A stretch of DNA of 64,000 bases from Periplaneta americana (GCF_040183065.1 NC_091122.1:160933955-160997954), one strand, 5' to 3'. Shown: positions 22,081 through 32,572, counted from the first letter of the stretch. Made by a program: numbers and translations. The notes: generated by a model from the letters alone, not told the origin.

Positions 22081-22690
22081 AATGCAATGCTTTTTCCTTT
22101 TAATTAAGAATTAATTTAATTTAGAAAATGTAGGAGACGTATTGTAAAATCATTGCGAACGGAAGTAATTTACATTTATTAAAGGTATTCTTTGAGTAGG
22201 ACTGTACCGTGGTGTGTTTCATAATAAGGATAATTGATATGAGCTGCTGTTATGAAAATATGAACGACTCAGAATGTTATCGCATCTCATTCTCGCAGCT
22301 TACACAAACAATATTGGCTCGCCTACTGGAAATGTCATCGAGGTCATCTGCCAAAATCGGTGCCTCCGACTATACCAGCTTATAAAATGAAAGTCGTAAG
22401 TCGTCTAATCTTTGATGGCTGTGTTAGTACAGACTCCAAAACAACGCCATTGACAAGTTTGTTTTGCCGTGAGAGTACTGATTAAGAAATAAGCGCTGGC
22501 AATATCATATATTGAGAACTTTACTAATCTGATCTAAACTATCACAAGACTATTACTTCGACATGGGCTGATGAAAGCATTTCATTTTAAAATAATTATT
22601 GTTGGCTGAGGAAAACATCATAACAATTATGTTATATGATTCGTAATTTCTCTTCTTCGTTATCTGTGAACTCCTCACTTTATTTATCAT
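20830..22690. other. AT-rich DNA without a recognised gene
   Basis: A (TA)n microsatellite lies at 22034-22075. A stretch near 21230-21440 looks like low-copy DNA. I see no conserved frame or repeat terminus. Confidence 0.5.
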
Positions 22691-22955
22691 AACCAGGCTT
22701 CGAGACTTTGGACCCGATACAATAACATTACTGTGCATATACTATAGGTTGTTGACTCGCTGCAGGTAGCGAAACGTAGAGATGTGTTGAGGTAACAACG
22801 TTGCTGTTTAGAATAGAGTACGGTAGTATGGGGAAACACACATATGTACATTCTGAAAGTAAATATACATTACACAATGATAATGTCAAAAGAATGTGGA
22901 AAGCATTTATTCTTCTGTCTTTTATAAGCATTTGTGTTTAATTATACACAGTGTT

Positions 22956-23189
22956 TTTTTAGTAGGTTATTTTACGACGCTTTATCAAGATCTTAGGTTA
23001 TTTAGCGTCTGAATGAGTTGAAGGTGATAATGCCGGTGAAATGAGTCCGGGGTCCAGCACCGAAAGTTACCCCAGCATTTCCTCATATTGGGTTGAGGGA
23101 AAACTCCGGAAAAAACCTCAACCAGATAACTTGTCCCGACCGGGAATCGAACCCGGGCCACATGGTTTCGCGGCCAGACGCGCTGACCG
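22956..23189 (-). repeat. SINE S, near full-length copy with target duplication
   Basis: TACACAGTGTT at 22945-22955 is repeated at 23190-23200. The order is tRNA-like head at the right, GGACCCCGGACTCATTTCAC core, A-tail as T run at 22956-22960. Confidence 0.85.
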
Positions 23190-23254
23190 TACACAGTGTT
23201 AATGGTGGAAATAAACATGTAGCAATTTTAATTTCTTCATTTATCCTATTGGGC

Positions 23255-23740
23255 GTCTTTAGGAAGTGCAGTTACAGTACCGAATTGCAATACAGTATAC
23301 TACATGATACATTTTCAGTGTCTCAGACATAAATTTTTTTCGGTTATCTGCCAAACACAATTTGTACTGTGAAAAACTGCGCTCTACGTCACTTGACGAA
23401 AAAAACCTAACATCATTGCAATCCTTTATTCTCGGGTGACTCTATGTCCACTAATTTGCTGTTTATGTTACACAGTGTTCCATATCCGTTATTTTTACAT
23501 AACATTGATTTCCACTTCTGTTTTACACGTTCAGTAACCGGTGTACTTGATGTCTCATTAATTATCTGCATCATTTTCTAAATTAATTTGAGGGCTTCCG
23601 GCATCTCTTGCTCTGACTTCTCTAACCGTGTAACAGTTTCAGACACAGTTTGTATGAAAATCAAATTATTCGTCAGAACCTTCAAATCCAGAGCGTTTTC
23701 CTTTGCGTATTTGTTGGCATTCATTCTACAGTAACCCCAC
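23255..23740 (-). pseudogene. hAT transposase C-terminal remnant
   Basis: On the minus strand one frame reads EMPEALKLI, a stop, then KMMQIINETSSTPVTERVKQ and NNGYGTLCNINSKL; after further lesions QYKLCLADNRKKFMSETLKM appears. In CGGBP1-like hAT proteins this is the C-terminal half, where the SDVERSFS dimerisation motif precedes the LADNR block; here the region around that motif (DVERS recognisable in nucleotides near 23385) is disrupted by a stop and indels. Together with the N-terminal domain missing, it cannot act as a transposase. Confidence 0.65.
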
Positions 23741-23828
23741 CCACTCTACGCTTTACCACTATACTCAGTATGTCGTTATGCGGATTTCCTACTGAACTGC
23801 TCTATTGGGTCCGAAGTCTCGAAGCCTG

Positions 23829-24250
23829 ATCATCATACATCTATTGTGTCTAAAAAGATACAATCCAGATATACTGCTCAGTTATCCAGTGAGCAATAGA
23901 GACCGGCTTTCTATCAGATACGCACTTCGTTTTATAGATAGCACTACTCGTATATGACTTAGCCTCGGAAATACCGGTAATACAAAAGCATATAAACTGG
24001 TTGGCAACTTGCAGGAATGTAGCCTATTTATTATTTATTTAACCCTTAACGGCTCTAAAACTAATAATATAGAAGCAAGAACGCAAGAACCTAGCTAGAC
24101 CAACGTAAATAATGGTCTCCGTAAAGCATTCTTTAACTTACCGGTCTGATTTTGGTCTGTAAGGGCCATATTCAATATTCATAGACATACTTAGCGCGGG
24201 ATTCTGGTGGATGATCAGCGAGCTAACGTTTTCCATATTCATAAAGCAGT
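23829..24250. other. No feature recognised
   Basis: Unique-looking AT-rich sequence between the hAT and the following MITE. Confidence 0.4.
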
Positions 24251-24254
24251 GTCA

Positions 24255-25140
24255 AGGCTGGTTCACAATAAACCGGGAACGAGAACCAGAATGAAAACGA
24301 GAAGCAGAGGACGTGAATACGAAAATTTTTGATTCACAATAAGCCGAGAATGTAGACGACTATGCATATCGATATGTATGTCAATAACGATATGTAAAGT
24401 CGATATTACGCATTCTGATGTTATTTGTGTATAGTTGACCAATGGCGTTCTCTCATGAATACAAGGCAGCCAACATAAACACAGGTTAACCAACTTCGAA
24501 ATTTCAACTGAAACATTTCATTAGGTACTGTACTTAAATATGCCCATGCATCTTTATTATCACAACCTATTTTAAGCCTATCATAACGTAAAATAATTAG
24601 AGAAGAAACATTTGCAATAGAATAAAAATTAACACAACAGTAGTTATTGAATTGAAGCATGAATATGTAGTGTGTGATGCAACCAATACAGTAATAAAAT
24701 ATGATTCACTTACGATCGTGTTCAAAGATGCAGCTATTGAAAGCCACGTATTCTCCTTCATTTTCTGATCTTTATACGAGGCGCGCCGCTAATCGTAAAC
24801 GTGAGGATTTTCCTCAACACTCAATATTAGAATCTCATCAAATAAAACTTGCTCCATGATGCACGCCACAGAACAAAATAATGCATAGGTTATGTCACGG
24901 TCTTCTTGCTACAAAATATACGACGACAAAATAGCTTTTAGATGGCAATATAATGAATCTAGTGGGCTGTGATCGGAAACGTGAACGTCAAAGTTGAAAC
25001 TTGGCCAACTGTCCGTTCCCGATCTCGGGCTCCGGCAAGCTTTTCGTTAATTGTGAATGCTCACATTTAAATGTACACATTTTAACAATTTTACCGTTTT
25101 CGTTTTCGATTCTCGTTTCCGGTTTATTGTGAACCATCCT
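24255..25140. mobile_element. AGGCTGGTTCACAATAAACC MITE, copy 1
   Basis: An 886-bp element with inverted ends AGGCTGGTTCACAATAAACC, followed at both ends by repeated GAACGAGAAC-type words. A second copy (46332-47210) matches throughout and is flanked by TAA on both sides, so the family is probably Harbinger-type. Here the flanks (TCA, TTA) no longer match. No coding frame of note. Confidence 0.8.
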
Positions 25141-25317
25141 TTAGCGATATAATATGAATCCTGTACAAGTAACCAGTCGATAGCCGTGGCTAGTTTAGCA
25201 CGATCGTAGCACGGGCTAGCGAAATGTCTATGAATAGCACCCTTAGAAATTAACGCTTCCTTACGAAGAAGTAATGGATATCACTTAAAAAAAAGAAATT
25301 TTATTCATTCCAGTATA

Positions 25318-25477
25318 TAGAAGAACTCGTGGAAAATTTAGCTGCTTGTGATATGATAAATATTGTTTGTTTTTGCGTAAATGCAATTAAGTTTGTACAA
25401 TTTTAAATAGCTTTTTGAGTATTTTTCGGAAGACACTCAAAACAATACGACAGTCACAGATGGATACTAAATCCATT
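25318..25477 (+). repeat. 155-bp repeat, copy 1
   Basis: Running from GAAGAACTCG to GATACTAAATCCATTC, this matches 28441-28595 in inverted orientation with a few substitutions and indels. It contains no tRNA-like promoter or obvious terminal repeats. Confidence 0.7.
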
Positions 25478-25875
25478 CTTACACAGTTGGGTTCAACTGG
25501 CTGAAATTCCATATATTTACATATTAGAACAAGATAAATGTGCTATATGAAGTAAAAGTTAATTTAAATATGTTCGTACCTACTGATAAAATGTTTAAAC
25601 TAGACTTTTTCGCAAAGTGTAGATCAGTTTTGATTCAAAAGTATGTATGAATACTCCGAGCTTTCAAAAGAAGCGCTTAATTTTTTTTATAACATTTGCA
25701 ACATTATATTTTTGCAAAATAATCTTTTCGTCTATGTTTGTCATCGAAACAAAGATGAGAAATCTCATTGACTTTGAAAGTGATATGACTTAGTGTGTAT
25801 CGAATACAGAGTCCAGATTTGAGAGCTACTTTCTGGAAACAGGCACTTTTTGTCGCATTAATAAGATTATTTTTT

Positions 25876-26155
25876 ACTTTGGTGGAAAAATTCAAATATC
25901 TCGAAGCAACAGTAACAAATATAAATAATACTCAAGAGGAAATTAAACGCGGAATAAATATGGGAAATGCGTGTTATTATTCGGTTGAGAAGCTTTTATC
26001 ATCCAGTCTGCTCTCAAAAATGCTGAAAGTCAGAATTTATAAAACAATTATATTAGCAGTTGTTATGTATGGTTGTGAAATTTGGACTCTCACTTTGAGA
26101 GAGGAACGGCAGTTAAGGGTATTCGAGAATAAGGTGCTTAGCAAAATATTTAGGT
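25876..26155 (+). pseudogene. RTE-like LINE, left half of a split copy (copy F)
   Basis: The frame reads EKFKYLEATVTNINNTQEEI and continues through CYYSVEKLLSSSLLSK and YGCEIWTLTLREERQLRVFE to SKIF, where the family sequence breaks off at AAAATATTT. The family resumes at the same word at 28407 (copy G), so F and G are most simply the halves of one LINE copy separated by a 2.2-kb insertion. Confidence 0.75.
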
Positions 26156-26159
26156 AACA

Positions 26160-26280
26160 ATTAATATTGAAGTAGAAAAATTCGCTTTGGCGCCGGGGAT
26201 CGAACTCGGGTTCTTGGTTCTACGTACCAAGCGCTCTCACCATTGAGCTACGCCGAAGTCCAATCCACAGCACATTATAA
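26160..26280 (-). repeat. tRNA-like SINE unit, Tyr-like head (left flank of composite)
   Basis: The minus strand carries a tRNA-shaped head (about 26187-26260) with D-arm GTAGCTCAATGGTGAGAGC, anticodon stem TTGGT/ACCAA with loop ACGTAGA, and TFC arm GAGTTCGATCCCC. Anticodon GTA would be Tyr but position 33 is C. Flanks TGCTGTGGATTGGAC and GCGAATTTTTCT match the inverted copy at 28233-28360. Confidence 0.65.
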
Positions 26281-26293
26281 CTAATAATATATA

Positions 26294-26845
26294 CAGTACT
26301 TAACAAAAGTTTAAGACCATGAGCAAATTTCATATAATTATTTCCTGGTCCTATATTTTTGTTTCTATTTCTAGTGATTTCGTACTTTCGATTGGCGTAG
26401 GTCCGGTTACGTTAGCTTATTCCACAGTGAAGCTATGAATGCCTTTACTTAACGTTATTTCTACTATTATTTTCCTTATTTTGGAAAAATATGCAAAAAA
26501 TTATAAAACGAAAATAAAATTTTTTAAATTTTTCTTTCTGATACCAATGTGTTCTCACACTTCTCAAATTGCTTGAAAAAAATCATCACTACAATAAACA
26601 TGTTGGTTTAGCATGAATAAATTATTCCGTAATTATAAATGTAACATTTTTTACAGTAACAAAATATTTCATTAAAATCATAACTCGAAAACTAAATGTC
26701 ATAATTTTACTTTCTTTGCGTCGATAGATATCTCACAGTCCAAGTAATTGACAAAATATTCATGAGGGAAATAGAAACAAAAATATAGGACCAGAAAATA
26801 ATTATATGAAATTTGCTCATGGTCTTAAACTTTTGTTAAGTACTG
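26294..26845. mobile_element. TA-flanked MITE (552 bp)
   Basis: Inverted ends CAGTACTTAACAAAAGTTTA extend to about 80 bp per side and both are flanked by TA, fitting a Tc1/mariner-type element. The interior is AT-rich without a transposase. It lies at the 5' side of the R2-like LINE fragment. Confidence 0.85.
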
Positions 26846-26849
26846 TATC

Positions 26850-28037
26850 AAGATCTTGATCAAGTTACTTCTGAAGCTTTCCAATTCATTGGTGAATCAA
26901 TTTCTTCCCTTCCTGGATCTCAACACCCAGCTGTCAAATATTTTAATCTTCGCCGTAAAGGGAAACTTAACAAACGCTACACCTATACTGAAACTTCCAA
27001 CCAACAAAAGCGAAATAAAAGACAAAAAGATAAAAACAGAGAAAGATACTCTTATGATTTAGCGCAATATAATTTCTACAATAACCGAAAGAAGGTAATT
27101 AGTACGACAAATAATGAACACAGACAAACAACGGTTTTGTTCCCTTTCTAAAGATATAGTTGAAAATCATTTCACTGACATATTTGGCCATTCCAATAAT
27201 ATGACTTCGATTAACCTTCTCCCTCCTTGTGATACATCCGAATATTCTGATTCTATAATGATTACTGAAAAAGAAATGAATATAGCACTCACCAAAATGA
27301 AGATTGATACAGCTCCAGGACCTGATCGAATTACTGTCCGAGTTCTTAAACACTTCAAGTCTGCGAAATTTCTGTCGCTGCTCGGATCAGCCATGCTTCA
27401 CTTCGGAGTTGTACCTGCTCCCCTTCGGAAGGCAAGAGCTATCCTGATCTACAAAGGAGGTGACCATAGTGATTTGAAAAACTAGCGGCCTATTACGATC
27501 TTCTCGCTAGTGCGACGCCTTATTGAGAAAGTGCTAGATTTTAAGTTAAAACATATTTCCACTTCCATTCACCAAAGCGGTTTCGTTTCTACACCAGGAA
27601 CCCATGTTAACACCTCATTAATTAATGGTTGTCTAAATCACGCGAAAAATAAGAAGTCTGATTGTTTTGTTGCTTTTCTTGATGTAAGCAAAGCGTTCGA
27701 TTGCATAGGACATGAGCATGTTAAAAGATCACTAGCTATAAATTCTATGCTCTGTAACTTACGAAATTTAATAACTGAATTATTAATAAGGAACCAGATT
27801 CAAATTGAAATTGCTAACGGGAAAACTAAGCCCATTGAGGTAAAAAAAAAAAGGTGTTCCTCAAGGCAGTCCACTTTCTCCTACTCTATTCAATTTAGCA
27901 ATCGACGGTATCATTAAGGACCTTACTGATGATGAAGTATCGCACGCCCATGGTTTTTCATTAGATCCTACTCTAGACAATCTCTCTGCCGTTGCTTTTG
28001 CTGATGACATTGCTTTGATTTCAAGTAGTGAAAATGG
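26850..28037 (+). pseudogene. R2-like LINE reverse transcriptase fragment
   Basis: The upstream stretch reads SSLPGSQHPAVKYFNLRRKG; a frame change follows. Frame 27114-27485 carries TAPGPDRITVRVLKHF and LIYKGGDHSDLKN up to an in-frame TAG, and the next frame RPITIFSLVRRLIEKVLD, then motif A FVAFLDVSKAFDCIGH. After an A-run near 27842-27852 that shifts the frame come motif B GVPQGSPLSPTLFN and motif C AVAFADDIALISSS. The APGPDxI block and FADD motif place it in the R2-like group that uses a restriction-like endonuclease. It is cut off at 28037 by a MITE, with the C-terminal endonuclease missing. Confidence 0.8.
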
Positions 28038-28215
28038 GTTTTTCCCTTTGTGGCCTGACTCCAAGTTGGGCATGTATGTTGACATTTTATTACTGTGGAA
28101 TCCCGGCCATCAAATCACTCAACTGAGTGCGCTCCTTGTACATTATAATGGCAGTTGACTTAATAAAATGTCAACATAAATGCCCAACTTGGAGTCAGGC
28201 CACAAAGGGAAAAAC
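28038..28215. mobile_element. Palindromic MITE (178 bp)
   Basis: Inverted arms of about 57 bp begin GTTTTTCCCTTTGTGGCCTG on both strands and close around a 65-bp loop. Inserted at the 3' break of the R2-like LINE fragment; no target duplication seen. Confidence 0.8.
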
Positions 28216-28232
28216 ACTGGAGGAGGGGAGTT

Positions 28233-28360
28233 CCATCCGGTGCTGTGGATTGGACTTCGGCGTAGCTCAATGGTGAGAGCGCTTGATACGTAGAATCAAG
28301 GATCCGGGTTCGATCCCCGGCGCCGAAGCGAATTTTTCTCCTCCAATATTTTTACCATAA
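28233..28360 (+). repeat. tRNA-like SINE unit, Tyr-like head (right flank of composite)
   Basis: The head at about 28255-28330 has a perfect 7-bp acceptor stem (TTCGGCG/CGCCGAA), D-arm GCTCAATGGTGAGAGC, anticodon stem CTTGAT/ATCAAG with loop ACGTAGA (GTA, Tyr-like), and TFC arm GGGTTCGATCCCC. The C at position 33 and the conserved non-tRNA flanks argue for a SINE over a tRNA gene. It is inverted relative to 26160-26280. Confidence 0.65.
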
Positions 28361-28406
28361 CAGATATATTCTGTATGACCAATAAAATAATAATCTTTAG
28401 AAAATT

Positions 28407-28925
28407 CTTCTAGAAAATATTTGGGGCTAAGAGGGATGAATGGATTTAGTATCCATCTGTAACTGTCGTATTGCTTTGAGTGTCTCCCGAAAAATACTCA
28501 AAAAGATGTTTAAAATTGTACAAACTTAATTGCATGTCTGCAAAAACAAACGTAATACTTACCGTATCATAAGTAGCTAAATTTTTGGCGAGTTCTTCAA
28601 GTTACACAATGCAGAACTGCATGCATTTTATTCTTCACTTGACATAATTAGAAACATTAAATCCAGACGTTTGAGATGGGCAGGGCATGTAGCACGCATG
28701 GGTGAATCCAGAAATGCATATAGAGTGTTAGTTGGGAGGCCGAAGGGAATAATACTTTTGGGGAGGCCGAGACGTAGATGGGAGGATAATATTAAAATGG
28801 ATTTGAGGGAGGTGAGATATGATGGTAGGGACTGGATTAATCTTGCTCAGGATAGGGACCGATTGTGGGATTATGTGAGGGCGGCAGTGAAGCTCCGGGT
28901 TCCTTAAAAGCCAGTAAGTAAGTGC
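28407..28925 (+). pseudogene. RTE-like LINE, right half of a split copy (copy G)
   Basis: GAAAATATTTGGGGCTAAGA continues the sequence left at 26155. It is interrupted at 28441-28595 by an inverted copy of the 155-bp repeat, which replaces about 18 bp of the LINE. The frame 28671-28907 then gives RWAGHVARMGESRNAYRVLV, GRPRRRWEDN and the usual LRVP end, with a GTAAGTAAGT tail. Confidence 0.75.
28441..28595 (-). repeat. 155-bp repeat, copy 2 inside a LINE
   Basis: Inverted relative to 25318-25477. Its left border follows GGGATGAA of the LINE and its right border precedes AAGTTACACA, so about 18 bp of LINE are missing and no target duplication exists. Confidence 0.7.
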
Positions 28926-29114
28926 ATAACTATTGAAACTTTTTTTATTTCTATGCTACACATAGAAAGTATGTTACTGTAATAAAGAGTTCTTTTATCT
29001 CTTTCATTTTGTGAATTATCTTCCGACCCTCTCAGCACTTAACACGACCATCCTGGGGGGTCACGACAACCAGTATGGAAACCACTAGTGTAGACACTTA
29101 AAATGACACGCTTA

Positions 29115-30641
29115 TGGCTGTGTGCACCATTCTCGATCATCTAGCCCATTTATCAGCAATCACGGAAACATGGTTAATTTTTGACAATGATCAAGTTACA
29201 GATGCGGTGCACCGACATTTTCCCTCGATCAACTCAGTACGCTCACTTGAGAAGAATCATCTGAGCGCTAGGTTACCGCGTATAAAACAGCGAACGAACA
29301 CACTCTGTCAATTATCGCTTCGCTTTTGTTTGTCGGACTGCTTCAAACATCCTCGCAGTTTTCAAATAACAAGTTTAAATAATCATGGAAGAAAAAAAGA
29401 AAAGAGCACCCAACTTCTCACAGTTCGAAGTGGGAATTCTTTCAGATCTCCTCAGCAATTCTGTATCCATATTAGAGAATAAACGTACTGACGGAAGTTC
29501 TCTATGAGAAAAGCAGCCTACCTGGTTGGATTTAACCTCACAATTCAACATGAGTTATACGTGTTTACATAATTCCACATAATTTGTAACGTAATTTATA
29601 CAGTGGTTATTTCATATTATTGATAATAATTGGGAAAATTTCAGTATACGGATACCGCACTGACAATTATCTTGAAATAGGCTACTAAAAAGAGCAGATT
29701 TGTACGTGTTTGTCGAATGCTCATCATCTTGCTTACGAAAAGACACATTTCAGTGCCAATAATTTATTCGGGAAAATTTCAGTATATGGATACCTCGCTA
29801 ACAATTATTAAAAAAAAAAAGCAATTCGTCTGTGTATGTCGAATACGCAACGTCATGCATACGAAAAGGAAGTTTTTAGTGCCAATTTACTTTGTGTGCA
29901 CAAGGTTGGAATTTTGGAGTAAGAGGGAAAGGAAAGTATCCTTGTTCTGAATTTTATCCATTTATGTTGTGTTCACAAGGTTGGAATTTTGGAGTAAAAG
30001 GGAAAGGAAGGTATCCGTGTAATTTCTCTTAATTCAAGCGTAAATAGCCTAATTGTCCAAAACGTCATGTAGGCCTACTCATGTAGGTGCTAATAGTTTC
30101 AAACGGCAAATCTATAGCTAATAAGTGATAATCTCGCATTCTACAAAATGGTCATTTAGTTTTACTGCATTATTACCGGCATAGAATAACTACTTTATTA
30201 CTATGTTAACAAAATTGGACAGTTAGGCCTAAATAATATTTTGTCCTCAAGTAAAGTCCCGATCTTCCAAAGCAGAAATATATATAACACATTAGTTTAT
30301 TTTGAGAGAAAAAAAAAAAACATTTTTATTATTCATCTACAAACTTACTCTTTCTACAATAACACCAATTCTGTTATTTCCGCAGTGATTTGCGTGTTCA
30401 AGATACATCATTTCATCTTCAATTCCATCAAGTACGTCAAATCGTGCCGCCATTTTGGTTTTCTCGACTTGACCATGTTCAATTCAAGATAATTGGTCCC
30501 ACACCCGTGATCAAATTTGATTATCATCAACTCGCTTGTTTAATTTTGATCGAGATTGATACTCCGCAAATTGGCGTTGAAGATGGTCAAGTGCCGACTT
30601 AACCATCGTCAAATTTTAATCGAGAATGGTGCACACGGGCA
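29115..30641 (+). mobile_element. PIF/Harbinger element with Myb-like gene remnant
   Basis: TTA at 29112-29114 is repeated at 30642-30644. The inverted ends are TGSCYGTGTGCACCATTCTC. A Myb/SANT-like accessory gene start lies at 29385. No DDE nuclease is recognisable, so the 1.5-kb element is a deletion derivative. Several TCAAATTTTGATC-type words lie near the right end. Confidence 0.75.
29385..29580 (+). pseudogene. Harbinger Myb/SANT-like DNA-binding protein, N-terminal remnant
   Basis: The frame MEEKKKRAPNFSQFEVGIL then SDLLSNSVSILENKRTDGSS reaches a TGA at 29506 and resumes in the same frame as EKQPTWLDLTSQFN. This is the Myb/SANT-like domain of the accessory protein of PIF/Harbinger transposons: a conserved F-x-x-x-E helix, an IENKKTD-type loop and a W-x-x-(L/I)-x-x-x-FN helix. 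Family proteins bind the element ends and bring in the nuclease. The in-frame stop and the loss of all downstream sequence make it a pseudogene. It starts about 270 bp inside the left terminus, as expected. Confidence 0.7.
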
Positions 30642-30735
30642 TTATTATTTTAATCATTTTGTCATCAATAAACATTTTTGAACGTATACAAACTCCCCAA
30701 ACCAGTTCGTATTAACTTTTCAAAGTTATCATAAT

Positions 30736-32296
30736 ACACTCAGGGACAAAAAAAACCCGGACACTTTAATATTTGCTGGTATTTTGCAAAACATTATCTT
30801 CTCATACAATATTATGGTAGCCATCTGTTGTTATGGAGACGTGTATACATTTTTGATTGTTTTTTGTTTTATAAACAAGCCATTACAACCAAATATTCCA
30901 ATTTTGCTTTCGGAGTCTCAGCTATAACAATTTTGTCTCAACCATTTTGTGCTTCATTATCGTTATCATTCGTTATTTCTTTATTTTTACATTTTCTGAG
31001 TTTAAGTGGGGTTATAACATTTGTCTTAAAACAAGATGCGACCTGAAGATGTGGCTCGAGCTGTAGCCCTTTACGATGATGGACGCAGTGTACGTTACAT
31101 TGCAAATGTTATGAATATGGCTAGAAGCACAACCCATGATGCCATAAAACGGTATAGAGAGACCCTAGAATATACCAGAAGACCAGGTTCGGGTCGTCCA
31201 AGAGCTACAAATCCAAATGAAGACAGGTATATGGTGTTGAGAGTTCTTAGGGAGCGCAACCTGCCAGCTACTAGTGTAGCCCAGCAATTTGTTAACATGC
31301 ATGGACGCCCAATTTCGGCCGAAACAGTTAGAAGGAGGTTGAAAGCAAGTGGACTGATATCAAGTAGACCTGCAACTGGTCCCAGACTTCTCAGGATGCA
31401 TCGAGTTGAACGACTGCGTTTGCAAATGATCACAGGGATTGGAGAAATGGACAGTGGAGCTGTGTTCTGTTCACCGATGAGTCTCGTTTCAATCTGTGCT
31501 CACCTGATGGACGTGAAAGAGTTTGGAGAAGGAGGGGGAGAACGATTTTCACAGTGTTGCATTTCCGAAAATGTGCTGTATGGAGGTGGTGGAGTGATGG
31601 TTTGGGCAGGAGTGTGTACGGATGCTCATACAGAGTTGGTTTTTGTTGAAAATGGAAGACTAACAGCTGATAGGTATATAAATGAATGTTTGGCTGATCA
31701 TGTTGTGCCATTTGGCCAATTTGTAGGCGATAATTTTGTTTTAATGCATGATAATGCACGGCCGCATATTGCCCATGCGGTCGGAGATTATCTCCAAGAA
31801 GTAGGAATTCATGTTCTTCCATGGCCAGCAAGGAGTCCAGACATGAACCCAATTGAACACGTGTGGCACATGCTGGGACGGCGTGTTAAGAATAGACGAC
31901 CGACACCAGAATCGTTACAAGAGTTGAGGCGAGCACTTGGCGAAGAATGGGAACTTATTCCTCAAGAAGACATTGCTAACCAAATTGAGAGCATGCCAAG
32001 ACGTATGGATGCAGTTATTCAAGCCAGAGGGGGTAATACCCGTTACTAAAAAGATTTTTTAATGTTTAAGGCACCATAAAATGAAAAAACAATTAGACCA
32101 AACGATGCCATAGTTATATGCCCTTTGTAATTTTTTGTAAATTTTCTCATCAGAGATTCTTTTTCTAATGTTGCCGTATAAGGTGCTAAATGAAACATTA
32201 TTTTGTTTAAATGGATTTTGTTTCATTTTGAAATAATTGGCAACAAAATACAAGCAAATATAGAAGTGTCCGGTTTTTTTTTGTCCCTGAGTGTAT
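30736..32296 (+). mobile_element. Tc1-like DNA transposon, full length
   Basis: TA-flanked inverted ends of about 25 bp begin CACTCAGGGACAAAAAAAA and continue CCGGACACTT. The 1.56-kb element contains one transposase gene. Full length with near-identical termini implies a fairly recent insertion. The target is a dispersed repeat whose empty form is visible elsewhere in the window. Confidence 0.9.
31036..32049 (+). pseudogene. Tc1-family transposase (DD34E) with two compensating frameshifts
   Basis: The 337-aa frame starts with paired helix-turn-helix domains (residues 1-110; GSGRP hinge near 50-54). The second catalytic Asp (LMHDNARPH, about residue 238) and Glu (NPIEHVW, about 273) are 34 residues apart, giving the DD34E signature. 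The first Asp (LFTDESRF) is encoded in another frame at about 31473-31496: between about 31426-31430 and the G run at 31534-31538 the reading frame is displaced by two single-base changes, so residues about 132-167 of the open frame are not native. The product should therefore be inactive although the ORF is uninterrupted. Confidence 0.85.
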
Positions 32297-32402
32297 TTTC
32301 AAAGTTATCTCTCCCCACGTCCTATTCTGCCTATCCCAGACTGGTGTGAGTTATTTCCTGATATGATACTAGTTGAGGAAAAGAAAACATTGATTTGCTA
32401 AA

Positions 32403-32572
32403 TTTGAAATATTATCCTCCTATCTACGTTTCGGCCTTCGTAAAAATCTTTTTTCGCTTAGGTCTTCTAATTAACACTCTATATGCATTTCTGGATTCAC
32501 CCATGCGAGCTACATGCCCTGCCCATCTCAAACGTCTGGATTTAATGTTCCAAATTATGTTAGGTGAAGAAG
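32403..32572 (-). pseudogene. RTE-like LINE fragment (copy H)
   Basis: Minus-strand match to the GHVARM region (SSPxIMxxxxSRRLRWAGHV... in diverged form) without tail; both ends are lost. Confidence 0.6.

Larger units (their letters stand above)
22694..23828 (-). mobile_element. Degraded hAT element (CGGBP1-like)
   Basis: Inverted ends read CAGGCTTCGAGACTTYGGAC. Flanks ATCATAAC and ATCATCAT match at six of eight positions, compatible with an old 8-bp target duplication. The interior holds a C-terminal hAT transposase remnant (23255-23740) and a younger SINE (22956-23189). Confidence 0.6.
30690..32400 (+). repeat. Dispersed repeat split by the Tc1-like transposon
   Basis: The halves 30690-30735 and 32297-32400 together match the repeat at 12905-13060 (other strand). 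At the uninterrupted copy the target reads ATCATAATATTTTCAAAG; here the Tc1-like element sits at its TA, which is duplicated. Confidence 0.65.

Noticed and set aside
28255-28330. Functional tRNA-Tyr gene
   Set aside because: The acceptor stem is perfect, but position 33 is C, there is no intron as is usual for tRNA-Tyr, and flanks are shared with another copy.
31430-31852. Minus-strand 140-aa ORF within the Tc1-like element
   Set aside because: Shadow of the transposase gene on the other strand.
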